Source: Niebla homalea
Lineage: Eukaryota; Ascomycota; Lecanoromycetes; Lecanorales; Ramalinaceae
DNA: 64,000 nt
Reading direction: 5' to 3'
Assembly: GCA_019925105.1 (NCBI GenBank)
Contig: JAHGAU010000008.1
Location: 434,001-498,000, forward strand
Part shown: positions 22,307 to 32,957 of the stretch, piece by piece
Layout: each line of letters starts with the position of its first letter
Numbering within the stretch: position 1 is the stretch's first letter
The notes under the pieces: model-generated
Told to the model about the DNA's origin: nothing
Database searches by the model: none
Seen by the model: only the letters and a program-made list of their open reading frames with translations
Program-made: the position numbers and the translations under genes

Positions 22307-25162
22307 ATTCGAGGGGTTTTTGGATGGTTACGGCAGAGTCAATCGTTGAAGGCAGGCGTCTACTGGTTGACTCTCAATCAGAATCGAAGGATCATAGATT
22401 CGTGTGGCAACGACGATCCGTCAGGCACCACCACATCTGAAGAACGTGAAGAAGCCACGCGTGTTTGGTGCCATTGGACTGGTACAGGCCCGAGATATCG
22501 TGTAAGCGATTGAGTTGGGTGTAAGAAAGAGTAAGAATAAGAAATAGTAGGAAGATAAGCCTGAAGCGCGAGTGGAGTCCGCATTCAAGCTGATGTATTC
22601 TTCCTAATCTTGCTGACAGTCGAGACGTCATCAATTCTTTCACAAAGGCCGCGCCCCGACCGCCCGAGCTGCCAGCTTGGATTTCAAAGCCAACCAAGCT
22701 AATTAAGGTAGCCAAAGCTAAGCCATGATAATTTGTACGCGTTTAGATCTTCATGATGCGCAATCTGACAAAGCTTCGTCCTCGCATTGGGCCTCTGTGA
22801 GCATCCTTTCCTACGTCCTAAGGTCTTTGCATCTTCGGCCTTGTTCAGCGTGCCAATTCTGGATCGAGAGGGCTTCTACAACTGCATGAGACTATTTTCA
22901 CGTGCTCTGCTTTGGTGTGAAGCTATCATATCCGTGGACGAGTGGATACGCAGGCTTTCAGTTGCTATATATCTAGGTCAAGGCCCCGGCGCCAAGGAAA
23001 TTCTGATGAATGTATTAATGTGCTGCTTGATTCTCGTATTGTGCTGGTCAACGAATAAAGCTTAAAGCGGTGACAGAATTCATTTGCGTTGGGAGCGATC
23101 AGAACTGTCTGGAGTCGGGAGGTATAGATCTGTACGAGCGCTTCCGACCATTACCATCGAGTGATCCAATCATTTTGTGACTCGTGAAGCTCGCTTGTCG
23201 CTGTACCTGCAGGACTGGCCAATACTGATAGCTGTGTCAGATTGGAAGAAGCTCCTAGAGCCTGAAAAGCCCCGTTTTTGAATTTTTTGTTCGTGAACCA
23301 TCCCACAATCTTCGTTCTCACCCTCAAGGAAATTGCAATACCTGCGAACATTGCTGGCAGCATCTACTCTCTGAGAATTCGTCCTTGATTTTAGGAATAA
23401 GCGCCTTGGCCGTCATGGGGGCAGTCGCCTTCGTGATCTCCGTTTTATAGTCTGCCAAGCTGCTCTTCTCATCTATCCAAGGGAAAAGGAATTTTAGAAA
23501 AAGACAGACGGAGCAAGCCAATACAAAGACACAAACAGAGTGATTTCAACGATCTCTCATACAAGAGACCAAAATGTTCAGTGAGAATAGGACCAAGACT
23601 TTGACTGATTACCAGATGTCTTCAACAAAGGTATTATTCGGTGAACATGTCCTGAAACTGGTGAGGGAGCTTTGACCAATTTCAAATGCTATACCAAATA
23701 TCAGCTCCTCAAGGTGCACGATCTCACAGATGCCCGTACTCGTACTAGAATCCCTGCTACTCTCGCAGTTCATTCCCAATGTGATGACCAACTTGCACGC
23801 ATGATATATTCTTACACCCATGTTTCTCCATATGGTCAGCCTATTGATCCGAATAGTCTCTTGTAGATCCATGGCAATCAAGATACGTGCCCTGCTTGGC
23901 CTCACATTGCGTGATACCTTCACGAGAAACGAGGTTGAATGTACATTGATATGCTGATTTGGAAAAGTCTTACTTGTGGAAGGGTAAGTCGACATGGGGT
24001 CATCTGAAGGGAAAATGAGGCCAAACATCCAATGCGTAACAAGGTACAGCAATACAATACATCCGTTCTCTTTTCCACGCACTTTTCAAAGGACGCGCAG
24101 TGTCTTTAGAGGGGCAAATCCGGTTTGAAGAATATTCTTTGGAATCCCTCTTGTCTTTATGATAATGATAGGTGCGTCAGGGACAACCTGACTTACACCT
24201 GCCCCTCAATCAGAAAGCAAAGCACATAGTGGCGAGGGTGCTTACCACACGGTCATTGCATGTAATTGCTGCAAAGGTACGACTTAGGAAGCCAGACGGG
24301 TCACTCTTCAAGAGATCATTCGAACATCATCTCCAAAAAGGGGAGGAGCCACGGCTTCTGTTCAAGTGCGCCATCTGTGCGAACTGTCCAGTCGCAAGAC
24401 CTGTCGAGCGGCATAGCGGCGAGGTCTGTTCTAGTTCCACTGCCTTGAGTATTCATCATTCCTGGCACAGACAGCAAGCGATAGCATCCCGACCGCGGTC
24501 TCTACAGGACTGAAAGGCGGCCAACGACACATGGCAAAAGACCAGGATGGACATGATATGTTAGAAGAGCACACCATGTATCATGGCAGTAATGGAGTAA
24601 CTCTGGCGTCTGACATTGTACGTATTTCATAAACTTGGGCGGTTGAGAAGCTGGAGGATACCATGCCTTTGAATCTCAGGTATGGTAGATGAGGACTAGA
24701 CATCGCAAGGTACGTTACCAAAGGCGTTTTCAGACTCAAAGAAGGCTCTTGCCATATTAAGATCGGATTTTTGGCTCTATGCTAGCCAAATTTATGTGCA
24801 AGAGAACATTTGCCCAAGCAATCCCATTTTTGATTAAACCTCATCCCATCCTGTTTGAGGCTCTCGCAATCATATATGCTTCAACAACGCAGATGAAAAC
24901 ATGATCAAGCGGTATAATTCTTGTCTCCGAAAAGGATGATTTGGGTCTTCCACGTGGGAGCGCGCACGCGTTCTGGCGAGTGGCGACACGCTAAAAACTC
25001 CCTTAGATCTATCATGAATGCATGATGTGATCGACCTCGGATCGTACAACATAGTCTGTAAGCTCGAAAAGATCGCAATCTTTGCGCTGCAGCTCGTCAA
25101 CACAATAAACAATCATCTGGTATGGTCTTGTGACGTCTCTATGCAATTTCTGCCTTCATAGA
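22307..25162. other. 2.9 kb intergenic stretch, no gene recognised
   Basis: The region holds the promoters of the divergent MFS (-) and MUS81 (+) genes. The longest frames, 24082-23609 (157 codons, minus) and 24172-24513 (113 codons, plus), have no recognisable motif, composition or splice signals of a gene. No transposase or reverse-transcriptase-like sequence was seen. A lineage-specific gene cannot be excluded. Confidence 0.5.
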
Positions 25163-27608
25163 ATGCCTCCCGCTTCGTCCTCGCAATGCGCCAATCCATT
25201 GCTCCTGGAATGGGTCAAGGACATGTGGGATTTGGCCATTGAGCGTAACAACAAAAGCGCTTCAAAGTACGACCAATGTTTCCTTGCATGCTGTCGCATG
25301 TCTGACCCGAGTTTCTAGCTACCGAAAAGCCTATGAGTCGTTGAAAGCATGCCCCGTCACCTTCAGCCACCCTTCCGAAGCAATTCAACTCAACGGCTTC
25401 GGTCCCCAGACCTGCGCTAAATTGACCGAAAAGCTCAAAGCGCATTGTGAGGCCAATGGTCTGCCCAGTCCCAAGAAGCCTTCTGCCAGAAACCGCAAGC
25501 GTGTCAGCGGCGACGACCTTGCTGACGTGGAAGAGCCTGCCCCACCGAAGAGGCCCCGCAAGGTCAAGCCTTATGTGCCTGGTCGCAAAACGGGAGCATA
25601 TGCTATTGTTCTGGCACTGTCATCGGTCCCTGAGGATTCGCTGCAGAGCCTCACAAAAGCGCAGGTCATCGAGCTGGCACAACCGCACTGCGCCTCTGAC
25701 TTTACGGAGCCCGAGGCGGGAAAATATTATACCGCTTGGAGTTCGATGAATACGTTGGTGAACAAGGATCTTGTCCAAGAGCGTGGGAGGCCCTTGCGTA
25801 AGTATGCATTGACCGAAGAGGGGTGGGACGTCGCCAAAAGGATCCGACAAGTGGAAGCGAGGGAGGGAGGCGACATTGGTGAGCATGTGACGACAGAGAA
25901 GAGCACGGCTTCAATCATTAAGCAAGGACACCCCTGTGGAGGAGTCACATCGGAAAGGAGGAGTGCGGCCTCATCAAGTGGGCAAGGAGAGAAGCCTGCT
26001 CGATGTGGTACAGCCTATGTCGACTTCGATAATCTCGAAAGCGAGGACTCGAGTGACTGGGAACGCTGGCCCTCGGTCGACAGTCATAAGCTTGGTCCAA
26101 AGTTCAAGAGTGCGACCCCAAGACATAAGAAAGAGCCTAAGACGGCTCGAAGTTGGGCGACCGATACTCCTTTTGGTGATCTCAACGAGAAGCTCGAGGA
26201 AGTCGATGATTTCTCATTCTTTCCACTCCATAATCAGTTGTCTAACTCGACGACTCATTTTCCACACCCTTCGTCAGGAAGTCAATTATTAGGAAATCAA
26301 CAATCAGGCTACCGTCTTGGTGGGTCCCCAAATAACAAATACGGTACATTCAACCCAGCAGCTCGATTGAGAGAGCCTCCAAAGCCCAAGTTCAAACCAC
26401 CACCTGATATCATAGAAATTCTCTCAAGCCCGGAGCCTCTGGAGAGCCGTCCTGGCTCTTCCAAAGACGCTCGCGCCCTCAAAACAATATCAGGAAACCA
26501 CCCACCCATTAGTGCTCGGCACAAGACACCCTCATTAAAACCTACAATCTCCACCAATTCCGAGGCCTCTACAGATAAGACGAAACTACCCAAAGACCCC
26601 CCTCACCACACAGTCCGCGCCACCTCCTCCATCACCACCCCTACAACAAGCCCCTCCCTTCCTGCCTTCGCCCCCATAACCCTTCCCCCCGGCTCCTTCA
26701 CAATCCGCCTCATCCTCGACAGCCGCGAAGTGAAATCGAAATCCTCCCGCGACGGTATCCAGAAAGCACTTGAAGACCGTGGCATCGATCCGCTAGTCCG
26801 CTCCCTCCCCCTCGGCGACATCTTCTGGGTCGCCGAACTTCACTCTCCCTATACCCACCTTGCCCCTTACAACCATGGCGGGGACGACCCGGCCACCGCG
26901 GAAATCGCACTCGACTACATCGTCGAGCGAAAACGCTTAGACGATCTCGTGGGCTCCATCACCGACGGTCGTTTCTCCGAGCAGAAGTTCCGTTTACGCA
27001 GGAGTGGTGTGAATAATGTTATCTACCTCATCGAAGAAGCCGCCCTTTCCGCGGAAAAGCAGCAGCGGTTTGGCGAAGCCATCATCTCCGCCATCGCATC
27101 CACGCAAGTGGTGAACGGATTCTTCGTGAAGCAAACTCGCTCCCTCGACGAGAGCATCAAGTACTTGGTCCGAATGACCCACCTGTTGAAATCCCGGTAT
27201 GAGGGGAAAGCTCTGCAAGTCATACCCACGCGGGTGCTTGACTCAACCACTTACCTGCCGATGCTCAAACAGATGAGATCGCAAGGGAAGCATTACAACA
27301 TCACATTCCCGGCCTTCGCGAGCATGGCAAGCAAGAGCGAAGGTCTGACGCTACGGGATGTCTATCTCAAGATGCTGATGTGTACGCGCGGCATCAGTGG
27401 GGAGAAAGCGATGGCGATCCAGAAGGCATGGCGGACGCCTAGGGACTTTGTCGACGCCTTTGAGGAAGCCGGCGCCGGAGTCCTCGACGCGGAGAAACGG
27501 AAGAAAGCGAGGGACGGGCTCATCGAGTCGAGGCTGGGAGGCATGGTCGGCAAAACCAAGATCAAGGGGATCCTGGGCCGGAAGGTGGCAGAGGTGTGGG
27601 GTGAGTGA
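25163..27608 (+). CDS. MUS81: Crossover junction endonuclease subunit MUS81
   Basis: Catalytic subunit of the Mus81-Eme1 (Mms4) structure-selective nuclease, which cuts branched recombination and replication intermediates in the nucleus. Two exons, 25163-25266 and 25319-27608 (52-nt intron, gtacga...ttctag), give 797 residues. The N-terminal helix-hairpin-helix region spans MPPASSSQCANPLL to NGFGPQTCAKLTEKL. A winged-helix segment follows (GAYAIVLALSSV, WSSMNTLVNKDLVQERGRPLRKYALTEEGW). The middle of about 230 residues is disordered. The XPF-type nuclease core begins FTIRLILDSREVKSK and carries the metal-binding ERKRLDDL signature with SDGRF-type TDGRFSEQKFRLRRS. A C-terminal HhH2 follows (RGISGEKAMAIQKAW). 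It is somewhat longer than yeast Mus81 because of the disordered middle. Start chosen: first ATG that joins the conserved N-terminus. Confidence 0.93.
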
Positions 27609-27889
27609 GCGTTAAAGCTTGCGTAGACACGACACGACACGCCGCAATTAACAGAAGCACCTACTTCATTTGGGCGGAGGGATTCTTATTAATTGTAAGT
27701 ATTGCATTAGCGTATATGTCTGTACGGTACGTATGTATTGGATTGTGATGCACATCAACCAACCTACATCGGTGAAATGTTGCTCACTCTTGACCCGCAA
27801 GACCAGCATTATTATTTTGTACAAAGCCAGCCGAACCTTGCATTGCTCGAAGTATCATATACATACTCCTATTTCTGTTCTATCCGTCA

Positions 27890-28935
27890 CCCACCTCGCG
27901 AACCCCCCCCACCTGTCCCAAAAATCTTTTGCATCTCACTTCAATCAGAGAGGACTACCACTCCCTCCACCCAATCCGTACATCCCTTCCAAACCCCCAT
28001 CCCCCTATTCAACAACCCCAAAACCCAAATTCAAACCTCCGCCTTATCCAATACCCCCAAACCCCCCAAAACCTCGCACACCCTCACGCATAATGATGAG
28101 CCAGTAAACCGATACACTTCATTAAACATTTGTTATAACCGGGACGTAAAGAAAGTCGAGTGGGCCTACATGCTTAATTGATTGATTGACTGAATGATTG
28201 ATTAATGCCGCTGATCGCATCCACGGTTTCTGAGGTAAATAGGTCTGCTGGACTTGATTGATTAAGTAAGTGACTGCTGTGTTCGAGTGCGAAAGGGATA
28301 AGGTGGATGGATGGGGTTTACGGCCCTTCCCTTCCCTTCCCGTCCTCCCCCCCTTACCAATAAAACCGATCCACCTCATTAAACGTGGGGTTATAACCCG
28401 TGAGTTGAAGTAACGCCAAGTCGGGTGGTCCCAAATGATTTGATTGATTGATTGATGCCGCTGAGCCCGTCCACGGTTTCTGAGATAGGTAGGTCTGCTG
28501 GATTTGATTGATTGAGTGATTAAGTGCTGTGTTCGAGTGCGAAAGGGATGGGGTGGATGGGGTTTACGGCCCTTCCCTTCCTTTCCTCCCTCTCCTCTCC
28601 TTCCTCACTTCCCTTCCTCCCCTTCCCACCCCCCTTTAACCACCCCCCCAACTCAAACAACCCTCACGCATAATGAAGAGCCAATTAAACTGATGCCACC
28701 GGATCAAATGTGGCATTGTAACCGTGAGCTGAAGTGAAGTCGGGTGGGCCCATATAACTGATGCCGCTGACCGCATCCACGGTTTCTGAGGTAAATGGGT
28801 CTGCTGGATTTGATTGATTGAGTGATTAAGTGCTGTGTTCGATTGCAAAAGGGATGGGGTGGATTGGGTTTACGGGGGGCGGCGGTGAGGAGGGGAGGAG
28901 GAGGGGGGAAGGGGGAGGGAGGAAGGGGAGGCTGA
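27890..28935. repeat. Satellite, three units of about 250-306 bp with C-rich or G-rich tracts
   Basis: Each unit contains, in order, an ordered set of modules: a C-rich tract ending ccctcacgcataatg, a module with ttataaccgggacgt or its variants (about 28130, 28390, 28715), and gccgctgatcgcatccacgg followed by ggtctgctgga and ctgtgttcgagtgcgaaagg. The gccgctga module starts at about 28207, 28457 and 28763, so periods are 250 and 306 bp. The first two units end in pyrimidine tracts on the + strand (cccttcccttccc near 28325 and 28570). The third ends in a purine tract (28875-28930). TTGA/TGAT tetranucleotide runs lie between modules. Confidence 0.85.
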
Positions 28936-28937
28936 TG

Positions 28938-29016
28938 TGTTTGTGTGTGTGTGTGTGTGTGTGTAGTGATAGGAATGGGGAGGTCCATTATATGTATATG
29001 TGTATGTGTATGTGTA
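28938..29016. repeat. GT and TATGTG microsatellites
   Basis: A (GT)n run (tgtgtgtgtgtgtgtgtg) at about 28940-28965 is followed near 28989-29016 by repeated tatgtg/tgtatg units. These are simple sequence repeats next to the satellite. Confidence 0.85.
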
Positions 29017-29285
29017 TTGATAGGAAGGAGAAGAAGAAGAAGCGTGGTTCGCTTGTCTGCTCTGCGGATCCGATGTTTCAACATGTAAATTTGGTTGGTC
29101 AGAACAGTCTATGTACTTTGGGGCGATCCAAGTTCTTTGCCCCCACAAAAGCTCCGCAACTATCAACATCAAATCTCGTCAAGTCATAAGACGCCAGTGA
29201 TTTCTACCATCTACACGCCTTCGCCCAGGCCACCTTTGTCATCCTTCACCTGCCTTTCCGCCCCCTGCCCCCCCCCCCTTTCACC

Positions 29286-32200
29286 TCACCGCCTCTTCCC
29301 CATCACATCTCTCCAAAATCCCGCTTCCCAAACCCTCCAGCCGCCTTCCCACCTCAGTAGTGCACTACTTCCCACCACGCAGAGACTACTGGCCGCCATC
29401 GCCGCGGATCCCCAGACTGGGCCGAGTCTCCACCCGTCATGCTTCCCGGCATCCACCCTGGAGTCGCCGCCCACCCAGTAGAGGCATCCCGCCGCGATAG
29501 GGACGAGCATGGCGTTGTACGCGATCGCCCAGCCGAAGTTGAACTTCACCCGCCGAAACACCCGCCGACTCAGATCCAACAGGGTGATGAGGTCCGTCAA
29601 GGGGGCGGATCTATTGAGGAGGATGAACGAGGAGGAAGTGATGGCGATGTCGCTCGCGCCGGCGAGGGAAATCGACACGGAAGCAGCGGAGAGGGCGGGG
29701 GCGTCGTTGATGCCATCCCCCAAGAATACCACCGTCGCGTTCCCCTTCTTCTCTTCGTATAGCGGCAGCGCTTTCTCTACGACGGCATTGTCCTCCTCGG
29801 TGGGGAATCTACTCTGGCCGATAGAGATGGGGGCGAATCGAAATCTCTCCCACCAGGACGAAGAGGTGGATGAGCGTTTTTTGTGCAGGTTTTGTTGCAA
29901 GTAGCGAATCTTGTCGGCTTTCTCGGTGGGTAGAACGCCAGCGAAGATGTTGGCCTGGGGGATCCCAAGGGTTCGCGCGACGGCGGATGCGGTGGTGGGA
30001 TTGTCGCCTGTGAGGAGGTAGACAGGGATGTTGCGGGCCCCAAGAGCGCGGAGGGTGGGGATGGCGGAGGGGCGGATCGGGTCGGTGGTCGCGAAGAGGG
30101 TTGTGATGGTCCAGGGCTGTTGTTTTTGTGGTGGGGGTTCGGATTTCGAGAGGTTGGAGGAGGTGAGCGGGTGGATGGCGAGAACGGCGACGGATTTGGC
30201 TTCCAACTTCCACCGCGACAGGGTTGAGGATGTGGAGGTGGAGATCCTTGGTCTGGGGCTAAGGTGGGAGAGGAAGGCTTCGGAGCCGAGGATGGCTTCG
30301 TAGGATCCGAGGCTGGTGGTGAAGGTGCCGCGGAGGCCTTGGCCTGGGACTTCTTCAATGGCTTGGGTAGAAACCGTGGGGTCTGAGGGTTGGGTGGAGG
30401 CGAAGTCGAAGATTGCTCGGGCGAGCGGGTGGCTGCTTGTTTCCTCCAGGGCTTTTGTGATTGCCCAGGCGATTTGAGCTTGGTCTCTGGAGACCAGCAT
30501 TTCGTGGTTGGAGACTTTCAGATCTCCTCCTTCGGTCAATGTGCCTGTCTTGTCAAAGACAACAGCATCTACATTGCTAGCTTCTTGAAATGCTTCACCT
30601 CCGCCTTGGACCAGAATGCCATGCTTCGCAGCCAAGCCACTACCCACGAAGAGAGCAGTGGGAGCTGCGAGACCAATACCGCAGGGACAGGCGACCACGA
30701 AGACAGCTATTGCGAATTCAAGACTCCAGAAGGGCCAACCTCCTCTCCCAGGGTCCACAGTATATCTTCGCAACAAAGCACCAGACGCACCAAGGGATAG
30801 CCAGGTAATCCATGTAATGATGGCCAAGAGTGTAACCACAGGCACAAAGTAGCCAGTGACTATATCGACAACGTGTTCGACGGGCGCCCGTTTGGTCTGT
30901 CCTTCACGTACTACCGTGACAATCTTGTCCAGCATCGAAGTGCCACCAATCTCAGTGACTTTGACTTCAATAGCGTTGCCAACATTGACCGACCCTGCAA
31001 ATACTTTGTCTCCATCAGCCTTGGCCACAGGCCGTGCTTCGCCAGTCAAAGAGCTCTCGTTGAACTTGGTGTTCCCTGAGTAGACAATGCCGTCCGATGG
31101 AGGTGAACTACCATGTCGTACAAGTACAACGTCACCGACTTCGAGGAAATCTGCGTCAACTGCGGTAGTGTTACGCGGAGTTTCCGACGATTCACGCCGG
31201 ATGCCCGTCAACATGTCCTTGGCCGTACTGGGCTCCGATTGAGCATTGCTGACTAAAATGGCTTCTGAAGGTTTGAGATTCCCCAGCATAGCAACAGCAT
31301 TCCCAGTCTTTGCCTTGCTGAACACCTCTAGCCATTTTCCAACCAGAATGAACATGGTCAAAAAGACCACGGAATCGAAGTATGTCGTGCTCGATCCTGA
31401 CGTGCCCTTTGGGACTGTTGCATCCATACCCAAGACCGCAATGGATGAGAAGTATGCGACAGACGTGCCGATAGAGATGAGAAGGTTCATACTGCCAAAT
31501 CGTAGAAATCGGCGAACTATCGGCACCCGACTGCTTTTCCGCCACAGCGATCGAATTTCCTTAAAAGCCCTTACGTGAAACACATCTGCGGCCAAGAACA
31601 TTACGGGGGTAGCCAGGAAGAACAAGGCCCAATCTCTGCGGGGGACATCGCCTGACCAGATCGGTTTGTCGAAGAAGGACCGCACCGAGTTGTTCTTGGG
31701 GACCAAGCTCATCCATACCACCCCAATCAGGAAGGTCGGAAAAGCGCAGATGAAGCTGAGGCAAAGGCGAACCAGCAATCTCTGACTTTCATGTCGTTGC
31801 ATGGCTTGAGACCTTTCCTCTATGGAAGGAGGATGGTAGGTGCTGATTTTGAAGACCTGGTTGACGTTGCCGATACAAGAGACGATGTCTCTGATGGTGA
31901 GATGAGGAGGATCCGGTGTGTACGTAATGTGCAGTACAGGGTCTTCAAGGGTCAGTGATTTGTCGATGAACACCTTCTGGCTGTAGGATTCTTCCAGTGC
32001 AGTGGTAATCTTGGCAGGGCAATGCTTGCAGAACATGCCATCGATCTTGAGCATGATCGACCTTTGCGTGTTGGGGCTCGCGGTATCTACAGTCTGGGCA
32101 TCGATGATCTCTTCGCAAGTTTCTAAGCTGCAATCGAAGCCCAGGTCCTCAACCGCATCCACCAGTTCGTTTGCGTGGCTGGCACCTGTGAAGATGACTG

Positions 32201-32957
32201 CAGCGCTGTTCGTCATTAGAGTGACATCGACCTTCTCCACATAGTCCAGCTCTGAAAGTCCATGGGTCACAGCGCTAGTGCAAGACGCACAAGTCATCCC
32301 TCCAATACTGAGGACAGCTTTATGCCTCGAGTCCACCTCGCTATTAGGTGGAAGTTGGCTCTCCTTGCTTTCCGCTAAAGCGGGTAGATCGGTCAATGTC
32401 TTTCTACTGTCTCGAGGCTGGAACTTTGGGCGCACACTATCGCGAGGTGCAATAGAGGCAGTGGGCAGGCTCCTCAATTCAATATCACGATCATCCTTTT
32501 CCCTGGGCTGAATAGCCTGATCTTCACACTCTCCCCCTTTGCAGGCATCGCAATTTTCCAGATGCTTGTTTTTTTTTGGTGGGGGCGGCGGCGGTATGCA
32601 TCCAAGGGAGGACCTCGATCGCCTGAAGGATGGCCTGTACCCACTCACCCGTCGGAAATCAAGTAAGGTATCCATACTCTGATCTTGAATCCTGACCGTC
32701 TCTTTCCCCTCCGCATCTGTAGCTGTTGCCAAGTAGACCTCGAACGCAGCGTCGTCGAGGAGGCTGCAGATCTTGGAGACTGACAATTCGGGGGTGTGGA
32801 TAATGCGCACTTCGCTGTTGATGATGTTGATGTCGACATTGCGGATCGAAGGGCGGTAGGGCGCCAGCAGCTCGTTGATATACGAGACACATGAGGCGCA
32901 GTGGATGTTCTTGACTAATATTTTGGTTGTCCATGTTGGCGACGCTTGCGCCGTCAT
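29286..32957 (-). CDS. Copper-transporting P1B-type ATPase, CrpA/Pca1-like clade
   Basis: Heavy-metal efflux ATPase that moves Cu(I), and possibly Cd, out of the cytosol at the cost of ATP. One exon of 1223 residues. Three N-terminal metal-binding modules carry CxxC pairs: NIHCASC (C20, C23), GGMTCASC (C223, C226) and DGMFCKHC (C310, C313). An additional Cys cluster, CDACKGGEC (C136, C139, C144), lies between the first two. The core has the transmembrane CPC metal site as CPCGIGLAAP (757-759), the phosphatase TGE (SSLTGEARP, 638-640), the phosphorylated aspartate in DKTGTLTEGG (D802), the HP pair in SSHPLARAI, and GDGINDAPALSAA. The CPCGIG form and the extra Cys cluster fit the copper-detoxifying CrpA/Pca1 group better than the Golgi Ccc2 group; this placement is from memory of the families. 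The start is the ATG at 32957; the frame upstream of it has no ATG. Confidence 0.92.
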   Translation of the reverse strand: MTAQASPTWTTKILVKNIHCASCVSYINELLAPYRPSIRNVDINIINSEVRIIHTPELSVSKICSLLDDAAFEVYLATATDAEGKETVRIQDQSMDTLLDFRRVSGYRPSFRRSRSSLGCIPPPPPPKKNKHLENCDACKGGECEDQAIQPREKDDRDIELRSLPTASIAPRDSVRPKFQPRDSRKTLTDLPALAESKESQLPPNSEVDSRHKAVLSIGGMTCASCTSAVTHGLSELDYVEKVDVTLMTNSAAVIFTGASHANELVDAVEDLGFDCSLETCEEIIDAQTVDTASPNTQRSIMLKIDGMFCKHCPAKITTALEESYSQKVFIDKSLTLEDPVLHITYTPDPPHLTIRDIVSCIGNVNQVFKISTYHPPSIEERSQAMQRHESQRLLVRLCLSFICAFPTFLIGVVWMSLVPKNNSVRSFFDKPIWSGDVPRRDWALFFLATPVMFLAADVFHVRAFKEIRSLWRKSSRVPIVRRFLRFGSMNLLISIGTSVAYFSSIAVLGMDATVPKGTSGSSTTYFDSVVFLTMFILVGKWLEVFSKAKTGNAVAMLGNLKPSEAILVSNAQSEPSTAKDMLTGIRRESSETPRNTTAVDADFLEVGDVVLVRHGSSPPSDGIVYSGNTKFNESSLTGEARPVAKADGDKVFAGSVNVGNAIEVKVTEIGGTSMLDKIVTVVREGQTKRAPVEHVVDIVTGYFVPVVTLLAIITWITWLSLGASGALLRRYTVDPGRGGWPFWSLEFAIAVFVVACPCGIGLAAPTALFVGSGLAAKHGILVQGGGEAFQEASNVDAVVFDKTGTLTEGGDLKVSNHEMLVSRDQAQIAWAITKALEETSSHPLARAIFDFASTQPSDPTVSTQAIEEVPGQGLRGTFTTSLGSYEAILGSEAFLSHLSPRPRISTSTSSTLSRWKLEAKSVAVLAIHPLTSSNLSKSEPPPQKQQPWTITTLFATTDPIRPSAIPTLRALGARNIPVYLLTGDNPTTASAVARTLGIPQANIFAGVLPTEKADKIRYLQQNLHKKRSSTSSSWWERFRFAPISIGQSRFPTEEDNAVVEKALPLYEEKKGNATVVFLGDGINDAPALSAASVSISLAGASDIAITSSSFILLNRSAPLTDLITLLDLSRRVFRRVKFNFGWAIAYNAMLVPIAAGCLYWVGGDSRVDAGKHDGWRLGPVWGSAAMAASSLCVVGSSALLRWEGGWRVWEAGFWRDVMGKRR

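Larger units (their letters stand above)
27609..29285. other. Convergent intergenic region filled with satellite and simple repeats
   Basis: The region lies between the 3' ends of MUS81 (+) and the copper ATPase (-). It is dominated by a three-unit satellite and homopurine/homopyrimidine tracts, listed separately. Apparent frames here encode only Pro-rich or Thr/His-rich low-complexity sequence and are not taken as genes. Transcription terminators for both genes should lie here. Confidence 0.6.

Noticed and set aside
23609..24082. 157-codon minus-strand frame
   Set aside because: No recognised motif, and mixed hydrophobic/charged composition like random translation. A lineage-specific gene cannot be excluded but is not supported.
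28704..29172. Thr/His and Pro-rich minus-strand frames across the GT and purine tracts
   Set aside because: They arise from simple repeats; no conserved motif and no splice structure.
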